DNA of 64,000 nucleotides from Bromus sterilis (taxonomy: Eukaryota; Streptophyta; Magnoliopsida; Poales; Poaceae): positions 294,235,782 through 294,299,781 of the forward strand of contig OX465600.1 in assembly GCA_950022295.1 (NCBI GenBank), read 5' to 3'. Under the pieces are notes generated by a model. That model made no database searches. It saw nothing but the letters and a program-made list of their open reading frames with translations, and was not told the origin of the DNA. Numbering within the stretch: position 1 is the stretch's first letter; every line of letters starts with the position of its first letter. The position numbers and the translations under genes are program-made. Positions 32,663 to 45,034 of this stretch are shown here, in pieces.

Positions 32663-33230
32663 CGCGGATCCAAGACTGAAATCACCTTCTCCCAAGAAGA
32701 CCACCCGCCAGCCAACCCACGCCCAGGACACGCCGCGCTAGTACTCGAAGCACGAATCAGAAACTATGATATGTCACGAGTCTTCATGGACGGCGGCAGC
32801 GGAATCAACATCATATTCACCAGAACCTTGGAAGAAATGCTCAACCAAAACTCAGCACTGAAAACTTCAGGCACAACATTCCACGGAATCGTGCCAGGGA
32901 AAGCAGTCTGTCCCCTCGGAAAAATAAGTCTTGAGGTGATTTTTGGCAGCACGAGCAACTTCCGCAAAGAAACACTGGACTTCGAAGTGTTCAACTGGAA
33001 ATCACAGTACCATATGCCATCCTAGGACGCCCAGCCTTCGCGCGTTTCATGGCAGTACCACACTATGCCTACCTCAAGATGAAAATGCCAGGCCCGCGAG
33101 GAGTAATAACAGTTAGCGGGAGCTTCGTCAGATCTAACCGTTGCGACAAGGAGTTCCACAAAATATCAGAAACCTTTGGAGCACACCAAGCCAGCGGAGC
33201 CGCAGCCCTAGAAGAAGAGGCTCAACCATA
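32663..33230 (+). pseudogene. Protease fragment of element B
   Basis: Element B resumes after G with a frame reading HPPANPRPGHAALVLEARI, then VFMDGGSGINIIFTRTLEEM, the same DGG-type active-site region as in element A (residues near 122 of its polyprotein). KISLEVIFGSTSNFRKETLD follows. A frame break near 33020 separates the next part, which carries FARFMAVPHYAYLKMKMPGP-like sequence matching A's protease end, up to a stop at 33229. The polymerase expected to follow is absent; non-coding sequence and the tandem array begin instead. The protein would have cleaved Gag. Confidence 0.8.
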
Positions 33231-33382
33231 GAAGCAAAAGGGAGCCACAACAGTTTCTTGCTCCTAGGGCTACTAAGCCATCGATCCAAATAAAGGGGCT
33301 GCCTTCAAATAGCATCCCCCCTCGTGTAAGAAACAAAAAGGGAAAATATTGGAAATATTCTCCCAAAAATTATTTCTGCACA

Positions 33383-34131
33383 TTGGCACTCGGGGGCTCG
33401 CCGAAGCAGCCACCCCCCGAGGTGTTCTTCGCAAATGAGACTCTAAAAAAATTGGCACTCGGGGGCTCGCCGAAGCAGCCACCCCCCGAGGCGTTCTTTG
33501 CAAACGCGACTCTAAAAAATTTGGCACTCGGGGGCTCGCCGAAGCAGCCACCCCCCGAGGCGTTCTTCGCAAACGTGACTCTAAAAAATTGGCACTCGGG
33601 GGCTCGCCGAAGCAGCCACCCCCCGAGGCGTTCTTCGCAAACCCGACTCTAAAAAATTGGCACTCCGGGGTTCGCCAAAGCAGCCACCCCCCGATGCGTT
33701 CTTCGCAAACGCGACTCTAAAAATTTGGCACTCGGGGGGCTCGCCGAAGCAGCCACCCCCCGAGGCGTTCTTCGCAAATGCGACTCTAAAAAATCGGCAC
33801 TCAGGGGCTCGCCGAAGCAGCCACCCCCCGAGGCGTTCTTCGCAAACGTGACTCTAAAAAATCGGCACTCGGGGGCTCGCCGAAGCAGCCACCCCCCGAG
33901 GCGTTCTTCGCAAACTTGACTCTAAAAAATTGGCACTCGGGGGCTCGCCGAAGCAGCCAACCCCCGAGGCGTTCTTCGCAAAACGCGACTCTAAAAAATC
34001 GGCACTCGGGGGCTCGCCAAAGCAGCCACCCCCCGAGGTGTTCTTCGCAAACGCGACTCCAAAAAATTGGCACTCGGGGGCTCGCCAAAGCAGCCACCCC
34101 CCGAGGCGTCTTCGCAACACGACTCTAAAAA
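33383..34131 (+). repeat. 68-bp tandem array, about 11 units, in element B
   Basis: Units begin at about 33386, 33454, 33522, 33591, 33658, 33726, 33796, 33864, 33932, 34001 and 34068. Each contains GGCACTCGGGGGCTCGCC, then GAAGCAGCCACCCCCCGAGG, then CGTTCTTCGCAAACGCGACT and an A-run. Differences between units are few. The GGGGGCTCG / CGAG parts can pair, so each unit may fold. Such arrays downstream of the coding region are typical of Tat-group elements and are a documented source of plant satellite DNA. Confidence 0.92.
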
Positions 34132-34241
34132 CTCAGCAGCCAACAAGACAAACCACACAAAGTTTGATCTACAGCAGAAGAACAAAGTAATAGAACAGAA
34201 ACAAAACGTTGCCCAGCAAAGGAAAGAGCGCCAAGCAAGGT

Positions 34242-34757
34242 CTAATCCCTAGGCTCCGACTTTACTTTACACAGAGCACCCAATCGACGGTCATTATCCT
34301 CGACCACCCACTTCACAACTTCACTTGCAGGTTCATCCGCCACTGCGTAATGATCGTCCATCGGCTGAGCTCGACCACAGCGAGCTCGAGCCGCCAACAT
34401 AATATCAACCCCCGGCCAATGACTATGGACGAAGGCAAAAGCACAGCGAGCACCCGCATAAATCTGGTGATTAACTACGCGCCGAAGATCCGCAGGCTGA
34501 GAGAACATCCGGCAAAGCTTCTCAAGAGATGAAGGGACATGTTCCAAAGGGTAAAATTCAGCAAAAATCCTGCGAAACACCCCGCGGAAGTACTCAAGAG
34601 CCCGCGGTACCCTCTCAACCCGCATCCGCAAAACGGGGAACGCCCGAGCACGCGCCCTGTCCATCCAGAAATGATTGTTCGCCTGCACAACCGGGTCCTC
34701 CAGCCGCAACAACTCAGACTGTACGGCCTCCTCCTCCTCACGAGAACGCCCGGCAAG
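34242..34757 (-). pseudogene. Last exon of the antisense gene of element B (main part)
   Basis: On the minus strand, sequence from 34757 (GRSREEEEAVQSELLRLEDP onward) to a stop at 34242 encodes about 170 residues, with FRGVFRRIFAEFYPLEHVPS and FVHSHWPGVDIMLAARARCG. Seven more exon bases lie at 42203-42209, on the other side of element H; a putative AG acceptor precedes them. With one copy of the GCAAG duplication removed, the frame is continuous. The product is a helical protein of unknown function. Confidence 0.65.
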
Positions 34758-36388
34758 TGCTTGGTGTGCGAGGTGATGATAGTGATTTCTCGCCCTTCAT
34801 TGGTAAACCCCAAGAGGAAGGTGTGATGTAGCACAGCAGAAAATTTCTCTCAGTAAAGATACCAAGGTTTTTCTCCAGTAGGACTCCGGAGATGATAAGT
34901 AGGTGTCAGCGGCGCAACTGACGCAGACCTGCACACAGACGCAAATAACTTTGTTCCCAACGAAGTTCAGAGAGGTTGTCAATCTCTCCGGTCTTGTTGT
35001 ACACAAAGGATCAAACACAAGGGATAATGATAGCAACTGCAAGTAAAAGCAGAAAAGTAAATGAGTGTGGAAACAGTGATGAGGATATGGACCGGGATAC
35101 GTGATGTTCACTAGTGATGTCTCTCTCCCAAAAGACGATAAAACTGCTATGCGAGGTGAACAAATTAAAGAAGGGCAATTGACAGGATTATGAACGCACC
35201 GCAATGCTAACTATGCTACAAAAGAAAGGAAGAGGATCAAAAGCATGGGCAGAACGCCAAAATAAGTAGACCGAAATCCAACTGCATCTACTACTAATCA
35301 TGCACCTTGAGATATCTATCCAAAACATCTCGCTGGTATTAAGTTGCGAGCCCCACCCAAAGTGTAAACCCAAAGCAACAGACAACTGCATTAAAAGCAC
35401 TTTGCATAAAGTAAACAATCCTTGCAACCGCGGTTACAAGCACCATTGTTTTCCCCTTGTGGCAACAGCACATCCCCTAGACTCATGTTTCTGTCACTCA
35501 AGCGTGTCATCAGGGGGCATGAACCCACAATCGAGCATAACGTTCCCTCTTGGGGTTACTACCTACTACTTGGCCAAATCAATAAACAGCAACGGAGAAC
35601 ATGCAAGAATTACTTAAGAACAAAAATAAAAAAGATAAGAACCAAATATATTACTCTATCACAATCTGAACATAATCTCATAATCCATCAGATCCCATCA
35701 AACTCAGCATAGCAATAGCAGAAATATTACAAAGGTGTCTCGATCATGTAGGGCAGCTCACGAGGTCTAAACCATGAAGAACAAAGAGGGGAGGAGAACA
35801 TCACATAGCTACTGATCACGGACCCATGGTCCAAAGAAAACTACTCACAGTACATCCGGGAAGCATCCATGGTGGAGAGGAGACTCCCGGAGGTCGGCCC
35901 TCCCTCCGGAAGGGTGCCGGGAAGAGGTCTGCTGGTGCTCCCGATCTCGGAATCGCGGCGACGGCGGAACAGAGGAGAGATCGCGAAAAAGGGTTCTTCT
36001 TCTAAGGGTTTCTCGTCACGGAGAATATATAGGCGAAGGGGGGCAGCCAAGGGGGCCACTAGGGGTCCAAGCGGCCCCCTGGCGCGGCCAGTCCCTGGGG
36101 CGCGCCACCAGGGCGCCTAGGCCCCTGGTGGTGGCCCTCTGGCCCCACTCAGGTTCTTCTGCGCTAATTTTTTATCTGATTTTTCCCGAATTTTTGGAGC
36201 ACTTTTTATATGGGGGAAAACTGAAATAGAAAAACAGCAGAAAACATGAACTGGCACTGTGGTGCACTGAGTTAATAGGTTAGTCCAAATATGATCAAAA
36301 GTGTATGAAAGTGTATCTAGATCATAGCAATATCACACAAAACATGCATGGAGCAAGAAGAAATTATAGATACGTTTTGGACGTATCA
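34758..36388 (-). repeat. 3' LTR of element H (1631 bp)
   Basis: Plus-strand ends TGCTTGGTGTGCGAGG and GGACGTATCA. The terminal 20 bases at the left differ from the TGATGG end of elements D and I, so H represents a sub-family with an extended LTR end. Partner LTR: 40585-42202. Confidence 0.92.
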
Positions 36389-38428
36389 ACATCCCCAAGC
36401 TTAATTCCTGCTCGTCCTCGAGTAGGTAAATGATAACAGCATAATTTCTGTGGTGACATGCTAGCAACCATATAAGAAATTTGAAAAGTAAAGCAATCAA
36501 GGTTAGAGATTCAATTCAAGTCATAACATGCAAGAGTCTATATTAGCATTGAAACAAGTAACAAAAGAACATTAGGTGCAAGAGCTCTCGCTGTCCGTGA
36601 CTCGAATGTCTCCAAATGTTGTTTGCGCGCAAGAAGGGGGATAGGGAATACGAGAAAAATATTTATTTGTTGAGAACTCAATCTACTAAAGTTTCACACT
36701 TGGTATTTTTTCTGGAATCTTATCTTGACTCGTCGCCAGACCACTAGCCAGGTACAAGTCAATTTGATCCACTCCTTTTTCAATATTTACATGTACGCTT
36801 ATGATGACAGAGCGTATCAGGCCAAGGGTTTGGATGTACCGGCGAAGGTGGACACCAACTCTCGGAGTGAGAAGAAGGCAATGCACGGCACGGGAGAGGC
36901 TAGAAAAATATGGGAAGGTGGAAGTGTCAACTTTCAATACTTACATTAGTCCGAAGAACTCATGCACTTATTATCGGTAACTCTCAATCTAATAAGGAGG
37001 TTCACAAAGAGACAAGTACCCCGAGGAGGAGTGTATGGGGGTTTGGTTATCCTTGCGCATCCTCGACTCATGGTACGTGAGTGTACTCTAATATTCGATC
37101 CCTCCAAAGATTAGTGATTCATCTAGCAGTTAGAGTTCTCAACTAGTTTTTGTAGGTTTTGAAAATACACACGGATTGCCCAAAATACGACACCTATCAC
37201 TAATAGGCTAAAGCTCTTGACACCAAAAGTTCAGACATTACTCACACCAATACCTCAAAACTATTGCAAGTTACTACAAGAATTAAATAGCAACCTCAAT
37301 TACCTACTTCCAAGACAAAACACAACTCAGTGCAACAAGCAACTCTCTTAACAAGATAAACATGAAAACTAAAGAGAGTTCAAGCAACAAACTAAACAAA
37401 AGCCAAGGCTCTTGCTAAAGACAAACTAAGACTAAAACTAAACATGGCAGTAGCTACGAAAAGATAAAGAACACACAACAGCGAAAGATAAGCAGGAAAA
37501 GTCCTATGATGTGTTCTAGATTGGAGTGGAGCGTGTTTCTCTCCCACACAAAGTAAGATGGGGTCTAACTTGTTATGACCAGCAAGAAAAACTAAAGAAA
37601 ACTAAAAAATAAAACCTAAGAGCGAGACGCTCCAAGCATAGCACATAACGCATGAAGTGATAAAAATATAGTGAGACGAAGGACGAACTGATGATTGTTG
37701 ATGGACAAGGGGATGCACGGGGGCATCCCCAAGCTTAGACGCTTATGTCTCCTTGAATATTTATTGGGGATGCATGGGGGCATCCCCAAGCTTGAGCGCT
37801 TGACACTCCTGGATCTTCTTTCATCATCTTCCATCGCACACTTGAAAACTCCCTTCATACATAACTCATCATAAGCTGATTAGAGAGGTTAGTACCCTTA
37901 ATAAAATAATTTTTCTCCACTGGATATAAAGATATTCTTGAAGAGCTACTGTTTCTCAAGAGTTCCAAAAAGTTTTTTCAAGGAAAAAACAAGCTTAAGG
38001 TTTGCAAAAGTGAAGAGAGGCAAAACGTGGCAGAATCTGTGAAAAACAGAACAACAGGTAGTAGAGAATTTTTTCGGGGAACTTTTCCAACTCAAATCAA
38101 AAAACTCAGAACATACGAAAGTTTCACAATTGTATAGAGCACGCTGTAAAAAAATTCAGATCAAAAAGATGATCTGGTGATTTTATTCAAATTTTTCTGT
38201 CCAGGGACAAAATCTGTTTTCTGGACAGCATGTCACAACTTTTGCTTCCCTTATCATAAGAGGCTATAACTTGGCACAAAGCTGGAAAATAAAGATACAA
38301 TGATGTTGCTACAGTAGTAACAAACATCAAGACACAAAAAAAGCAAAAAGAAACCTAATTCGTTGTGGGCTTCCTCCCAAAAGCGCTTTCTTTTATGCCT
38401 TTAAGCTAGGCATGATGCAAAAGAAGAA
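36389..38428 (-). other. Non-coding 3' region of element H
   Basis: Colinear with the 3' regions of C, D and I but shorter: the segment corresponding to about 13860-14640 of element D is missing here (after TTTTTCAATATTTAC near 36785). No credible gene; landmarks include GAGCGAGACGCTCCAAGCAT and GCTACAGTAGTAACAAACAT. Confidence 0.75.
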
Positions 38429-40423
38429 TCAAGTTTTATCAAGAGAAAGAGAATAACTAGCCCGTGTAACGGACTCAAAAGGTAAGTTGATTTTCTTTCT
38501 AGGGAAGAGTTCCATCCCTTTCTTGAGAGGGAATTGGAATTTTATATTCCCCTCTTTCATGTCAATAACCGCACCAACGGTGCGAAGAAAAGGACGTCCC
38601 AAAATAATTGGACACAAAGGTTCACACTCTATATCCATAACAATAAAATCAACGGGAACATAGTTGTCATTGACAATGATAAGAACATCGTCGATCTTCC
38701 CCAAAGGTTTCTTTACGGAAGAATCAACAAGACGAACTCCAAAAGAACAAGGCTCAAAGGGCTTCAATTCAAACATATCATAAATTCTTTTGGGCATAAC
38801 GGAGGTACTAGCTCCAACATCACATAAAGCATAGAAAGAGAAGTAATTTAATTTAATTTTGATCATAGGGTCCCAACCATCATCTAGCTTCCTAGGTATG
38901 GAGGCTTCTACTCTAACCTTCTCCTCCCTAGCTTTGATGAGAGCATTTGTGATATGCTCCGTGAAGGCAAGATTAAGTGTGCTAGTGTGGGGGTCTCTAG
39001 ACATTTTGTGTAGCAAGCTAATAACTTCTGAGAGGGTGCAACTATCAAAATCAATATCACTACTATCAAAGGTGGTAGTAGTGTCGTGTAGGCTCACTTG
39101 TTTGAAACCCTCTATGTTCATAGGAGTTTCTTCATCTTCGGTTCAGGTATTAGCATCACCATTAATAGGTCCAACGGGACTAGGAGTGCATTGGGTGCTA
39201 ATAGTTTGGGTGTCCTCAACAATTTGGATAGTGGCAACTGTGTGGTGTGTAGGAAGGCTCTTAATTCTATCCTCTTCCTCTTTTTCTCTAGCCCACCTTT
39301 CTTTAAGTTTAGCCATCATCCTAATATTTTCATTAATTTGCAATTGGATAGCATTAATAGGAGTGGCCTTATTCTCCTCAAGGGGAGAGGTTCTAATTTT
39401 AAGCATCTCAATATCAAGGGCTAAGCTTTCTACCTTCAAAGAGAGACTATCTAATTTAGCTAATTTATCCTCTACATTCTTATTGAAGGCTTTTTGGGTA
39501 GTGATAAAATCTCTAAGCATGTTTTCCAATTCAGAAGAGGGGTTCTTGTTGCTAGGGTAGGTGTTGTTGTTCCCATAGTTGGATGAAAACGGTCTAGGAT
39601 TGCTAGCAAAATTACCCCTATAAGCATTGTTGTTGAAGTTGTTTCTAGCAATAAAGTTCACATCTACTTGTTCTTGGGCAACCAAAGAATTTAAAGGGAC
39701 ATCACGAGGATCAATAGAGGGTTGCTTGGTAAGTAGAGACATAATTAAATCAACTTTTTCGTTGAGAGAGGTAATTTCCTCGACAGAGTTTACCTTCTTA
39801 CCTGTTGGAGCGTATTCGGTGTGCCATTGGGAATAATTAGTCATCATCTCATCGAGAAGCTTCGTGGCAGCACCAAGTGTAAGGTAAAGTTCAAGCCTGT
39901 ATAAAAAGTCTGGATAACCATCCAGGTAGTCAAACCATGTGTAGGGAATTTCTTAACAAGAGATTTCATTCGTTCCCAAGCTTGGGCAACATGTTCATTA
40001 TCCAATTGCTTAAAATTCATAATGTTACTCCTTAATTGGATAATTTTAGCAGGTGGGTAGTACTTCCCTATAAAAGCATCTTTGCACTTATCCCAAGAAT
40101 CTATGCTATTCCTAGGAAAAGATTGAAACCAGATTTTAGCTTCTCCCCTTAAAGAGAAAGGAAAGAGCTTGAGCTTAACAATATCACCTTATACTTCTTT
40201 ATACTTTTTCATATCACATAATTCAACAAAATTGTTCAAGTGTAAAGCAGCATCATCTCCAGCACCAGAGAATTGATCTCTCATGCATAACAAGGTTTAG
40301 CAAGGCAGGTTTAATTTCATAAGAGGTAGCTGAAGTGGCAGGTGTGGCAATGGGGGTGCAGATAAAGTCTTGGTTGTTGTGACTAGTGAAGTCACACAAC
40401 TTGGTGTTTTCAGTGGAACCCAT
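38429..40423 (-). pseudogene. Gag-protease of element H
   Basis: Same protein as in element D. The ATG at 40423 lies in the same context (CCATAGCAGCAGCAAG on the plus strand). Frame breaks occur in the first half, and relative to D about 50 bases near 39880 are deleted. From 39847 the frame reads MMTNYSQWHTEYAPTGKKVN and continues through the Asn-rich part and coiled coil to a TGA stop near 39145. The protease part is open from 39121 to 38429, with ALCDVGASTSVMP (active-site region) and IMDIECEPLCPIILGRPFLR. Here, unlike in D, the segment between those motifs is uninterrupted. Disabled by the deletion and stops in gag. Confidence 0.84.
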
Positions 40424-40557
40424 AGCAGCAGCAAGTGTGGCAGATTTTTTTTGTGATTATTGATATAAGACACAAAGATAAAAACTGAAAGGTAAACAAA
40501 CAAGACTAAAAAAAAGGTAAAGGGTAGTGGGAAACTCCCCTATCTTAGCACCCGGAG

Positions 40558-40575
40558 TCCCCGCCAATGGCGCCA
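40558..40575 (-). promoter_or_regulatory. Primer-binding site of element H
   Basis: Minus strand TGGCGCCATTGGCGGGGA, a variant of the element C site. Confidence 0.78.
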
Positions 40576-40584
40576 GAAATTCTT

Positions 40585-42202
40585 TGCTTGGTGTGCGAGG
40601 TGATGATAGTGATTTCTCGCCCTTCGTTGGTAAACCCCAAGAGGAAGGTGTGATAGCATAGCAGAAAATTTCCCTCAGTAAAGATACCAAGGTTTGTCTC
40701 CAGTAGGACTCCGAAGATGATAAGTAGGTGTCAGCGGCGCAACTGACGTGGACCTGCACACAGACGCAAATAACTTTGTTCCCAACGAAGTTCAGAGAGG
40801 TTGTCAATATCTCCGGTCTTGTTGTTCACAAAGGATCAAACACAAGGGATAATGATAGCAACTGAAAGTAAAAGCAGAAAAGTAAATGAGTGTGGAAACA
40901 GTGATGAGGATATGGACCGGGATACGTGATGTTCACTAGTGATGTCTCTCTCCCAAAAGACGATAAAACTGCTATGCGAGGTGAACAAATTACAGAAGGG
41001 CAATTGACAGGATTATGAACGCACCGCAATGCTAACTATGCTACAAAAGAAAGGAAGAGACTCAAAAGCATGGGAAGAACGCCAAAATAAGTAGACCGAA
41101 ATCCAACTGCATCTACTACTAATCATCCACCTTGAGATATCTATCCAGAACATCTCGCTGGTATTAAGTTGCGAGCCCCACCCAAAGTGTAAACCCAAAG
41201 CAACAGACAACTGCATTAAAAAGCACTTTGCATAAAGTAAATAATCCTTGCAACCGCGGTTACAAGCACCGTTGTTTTCCCCCTTGTGGCAACAGCACAT
41301 CCCCTAGACTCATGTTTCTTTCACTCAAGCGTGTCATCAGGGGGCATGAACCCACAATCGAGCATAACGTTCCCTCTTGGGTTACTACCTACTACTTGGC
41401 CAAAGCAATAAACAGCAATGGAGAACATGCAATAATTACTTAAGAACAAAAATATAAAAGATAAGAACCAAATATATTACTCTATCACAATCTGAACATA
41501 ATCTCATAATCCATCAGATCCCATCAAACTCAGCATAGCAATAGCAGAAAGATTACAAAAGTGCCTCGATCATGTACGGCAGCTCACGAGGTCTAAACCA
41601 TGAAGAACAAAGAGGGGAGGAGAACATCACACAGCTACTGATCACGGACCCATGGTCCAAAGAAAACTACTCATGGTTCATCCGGGAAGCATCCATGGTG
41701 GAGAGGAGACTCCCGGAGGTCGGCCCTCCCTCCGGCAGGGTGCCGGGAAGAGGTCTGCTGGTGCTCCCGATCTCGAAAGCACGGCGGCGGTGGAACAGAG
41801 GCGAGATCGCGAAAAAGGGTTCTTCTTCTAAGGGTTTCTCGTCACGGATAATGTATATGCGAAGGGGGGCAGCCAGGGGGGCCACCAGGGGTCCAGGCAG
41901 CCCCCTGGTGCGGCCAGCCCCTGGGGTGCGCCACCAGGGCGCCTGGGCCCCTGGTGGTGGCCCTCTGGCCCCACTCAGGTTCTTTCGGAAGGTTCTTCTG
42001 CGCTGAATTTTTATCTGATTTTCCCGAATTTTTGGAGCACTTTTTATATGGGGGAAAACTGAAACTAGCACTGTGGTGCACTGAGTTAATAGGTTAGTCC
42101 AAATATGATCAAAAGTGTATGAAAGTGTATCTAGATCATAGCAATATCACACAAAACATTCATGGAGCAAGCAGAAATTATAGATACATTTTGGACGTAT
42201 CA
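40585..42202 (-). repeat. 5' LTR of element H (1618 bp)
   Basis: Same plus-strand ends as the 3' LTR (TGCTTGGTGTGCGAGG, GGACGTATCA), next to the GCAAG duplication. It differs from its partner by a few substitutions and short gaps, for example near 42060. Confidence 0.92.
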
Positions 42203-45034
42203 GCAAGCACTCCACAATGAAGAACAAAAGGTCAGCAGCATAGCACAAAGGAAAGAACCCGCGCAGCCAAGCGGTTGAAGAAAAAACCAAGCTCACCATT
42301 CAGAAAGTCAGACAGCTTCCACATCCAAGCCGCCAAGCCATCCAAGACAGCCTCAGCGCGCTCGTGTTTCAAGCGATGGGCCGCAATAGCACCTTTCAGT
42401 CGAACGATCTCACGTTCGGCCTCTTTCAGCCTCAAGCAAACGGACTCGTAAGCACCTTCGCGAGCTTCCTCCTTCAGCAAATTCCAAGCCCGAGAAACGC
42501 CCGGGATGGCCTACCGAAAAGAAAAACAAGTCAAAAGAAGCAAGGCAGCAAACAACACAAGAAAGCAAAGCAGGTCCAAGAATTAAGATCCGCCATCCCG
42601 CAGGAGGCACATTACAACTGAAACTTTTCAAAACACACACTACTCCTCGACTGCAGAATTATTTGCCTCTACGACCAGCTGAAGTTGGCGGGCGAGTCGA
42701 GTAGCGCGAGCACTCTGCTCGTCCGTGTAAGAAGGCAAGGTATCCACCATGGAATCCTCAATACGAAGACCATGGCCCAGAAGAACAACAATAGACGTGG
42801 CAAGTCCACCCACCATGTTCTCACGAAGCAAGCCCTCCATCCGATCTCCATCCGGACCAAAAGAAGCAACTAGAGAATCAAGACCCTCAGGACGCTTCTC
42901 CGCATCGGGGAACATGTGCTCATGGAGAAGCTTCATAAGAACGGTAGCCCGATCGCAGACATCCCCAACAGCTACAACAGCACCCGAAACAGCATCTACA
43001 GATCCATGGAGAACGCCGGAACCAGCAGCAGCAACATCCACCGCTCCAATACCCGCGGAACCTGGAAGAAAGCCACAGATTAAAACCCCAGCAATCGGAG
43101 AGGCAAACAAACCGCAAAAATACAGAGGACAGAAGGAGTACACCAACCAATTAATGAGCTCGCCAATTCCTGGAGGCGCTCGCACTCAACCCTTTCGACC
43201 TGGAGAAACTGCTCCTCCAACTGCCGCAACCGCTCGAGCTCACCATGTTGCGCCTGCAGTTCCTTCTCCTTGGAATCCAGAGCAGCCCGAAGTTCAGCAA
43301 GCTCTTTCTTTGCAGCCTCCGCCCGCTTGTCAGCACCCTTCTTGTGACCTACGGAACAAACACAAATCATAACCAACCAGCAAAAGAGACAAAGACCAAG
43401 AACCAGAATCTCACGTGTCATAGCAGTTAAGCTCCCCTGGACCGAGTCATGAGCACGCCACCACCGATCAGTCTCAGTCAGCACACGTTCGCACATCCGG
43501 AATAAAGGCTGCACCCAAGCAGATACACAAAGTCAAAAGCATAGAAAAGAAGAAAATCAAAGTCTACAACCAATCACAAATGATTGCTTGCAGCCTCGGG
43601 GGATACTCCCATTGGGAGCACTGCCGTGCTCCCAATATATACCAGGCCGACAGAGGAAAGGCCTAAATCATAGGCTACAACCACCCACAAGTGACCATTT
43701 GCAGCCTCAGGGGCTACTACAACAAAGCACAGAAAGACAAAAAATTACGTACCTGCTCCACCATGCGATCAAAGAAATCCGCTTTATCCTTAGCAGAGAG
43801 ATCCCTCCTCTCCAGAAAATGCTCCTCAGGGATCACTGGTTTGACATCCGGAGGTAAATCACCCTCAGGAGCGGCAGCAGCCGAAGCAGACCCCCCAGAC
43901 GGAGCAGTCGCAGAGGTTCCCTCCACACCCACAGTCGCAGGATTCGTCCCCACACATGAAGCCATGGAAGTAGCGGAATCGGCTAGTCGACCAGACGCCG
44001 CTCCAGAATCAGTCGAAGGAGCATCGGCGGCACCAGCACTCGCAGAAGAAGAAGCCGGAGAAGGAGAAGTCCTACAAAGTGGTTACCTTCAAAACACCAC
44101 CCAATGCAATAAAAGCCAGAAATAACAAAGTGGGAATGTACACTAACCCAACAGGAGCGGCGCCTGGATGCAGCAATATCCCGAACCTGCGTTTCTTCGA
44201 GGCAGCAGGAGGAGGGAACGACACAACAGGTTGTGCGACCGCGGGTAAATCTTTGCCATCGCCCGCCGCATCACGATCACTCGCAGGACGAGTGCGTTTG
44301 ACACAAAGAGGACTTGAATCCCCCGAGTCATCCGCAACTGACGGTGGAGCACCCGTGGACTCGACAACAATAGCACCCAAGGCGCCAGAAACACCCCCAT
44401 CACTTTCCAGGACAGGATCGACATCAGTTTCACCAGGTTCATCGAGTATATCCGCATCCTCAGGCTTCGGCGGATTGCTCAGCAAAGGAGTGTGACCCTA
44501 CAAGATCAAAGCAACATCAGCAATCAATAGAAACGAGCCAGCAGTCCAAATAAAATTTCAAGATAAGTACCTGAGGAAGAGGCAAGTCAGCAGAGTAAGG
44601 ACGAACAAGACTCTGTTCCCCAATACTTGTGCACTTTGTGACTTGCTGAACCCGGGCCAAAAGACCGTCATCGGAAAACTCTTCGGGTGAACACTTGGTC
44701 GAGTCATCGGGCCCAGTATATTGCCACATGGGACGGACCCGATGCTGAAGCGGCTGCACGCGTCTCTTGACAAACACATAGATAAGTTGACCGCCAGTCA
44801 ATTCATCCTTCAAATCAGTAATCTTTCGCACAAATGGTTCCACGAGAGACGACTCGCGAGCAGACAAAGGATGCACCCATGAAGAACACTTAACTGCCCG
44901 CGCAGCAGGGTTGAAAGGAGGCAGACCAAACCGCTGACCCACAACGCACTGGTCCTTCAGATAAAACCAGCTCCTCCGCCACGAAAAGACGGAGGCCAAC
45001 TTCTCCAGATCAAAATAAGCAGATTTCTCCTTAA

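Larger units (their letters stand above)
34758..42202 (-). mobile_element. Element H: complete non-autonomous Gypsy element, 7.4 kb
   Basis: Flanked by the perfect 5-bp duplication GCAAG (34753-34757 and 42203-42207). Minus-strand order: 5' LTR 42202-40585, primer-binding site, gag-protease 40423-38429, non-coding region, 3' LTR 36388-34758. As in element D there is no polymerase. It inserted in the last exon of B's antisense gene. Confidence 0.94.

Noticed and set aside
33383..34131. Regular 68-bp repeats resembling a CRISPR array
   Set aside because: The full unit is repeated without unique spacers, the context is a plant retrotransposon, and no cas genes exist.
38859..39560. 233-codon plus-strand frame in element H, with a similar one in D (16748-17200)
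   Set aside because: Antisense to gag-protease; its similarity between D and H follows from conservation of the sense strand.
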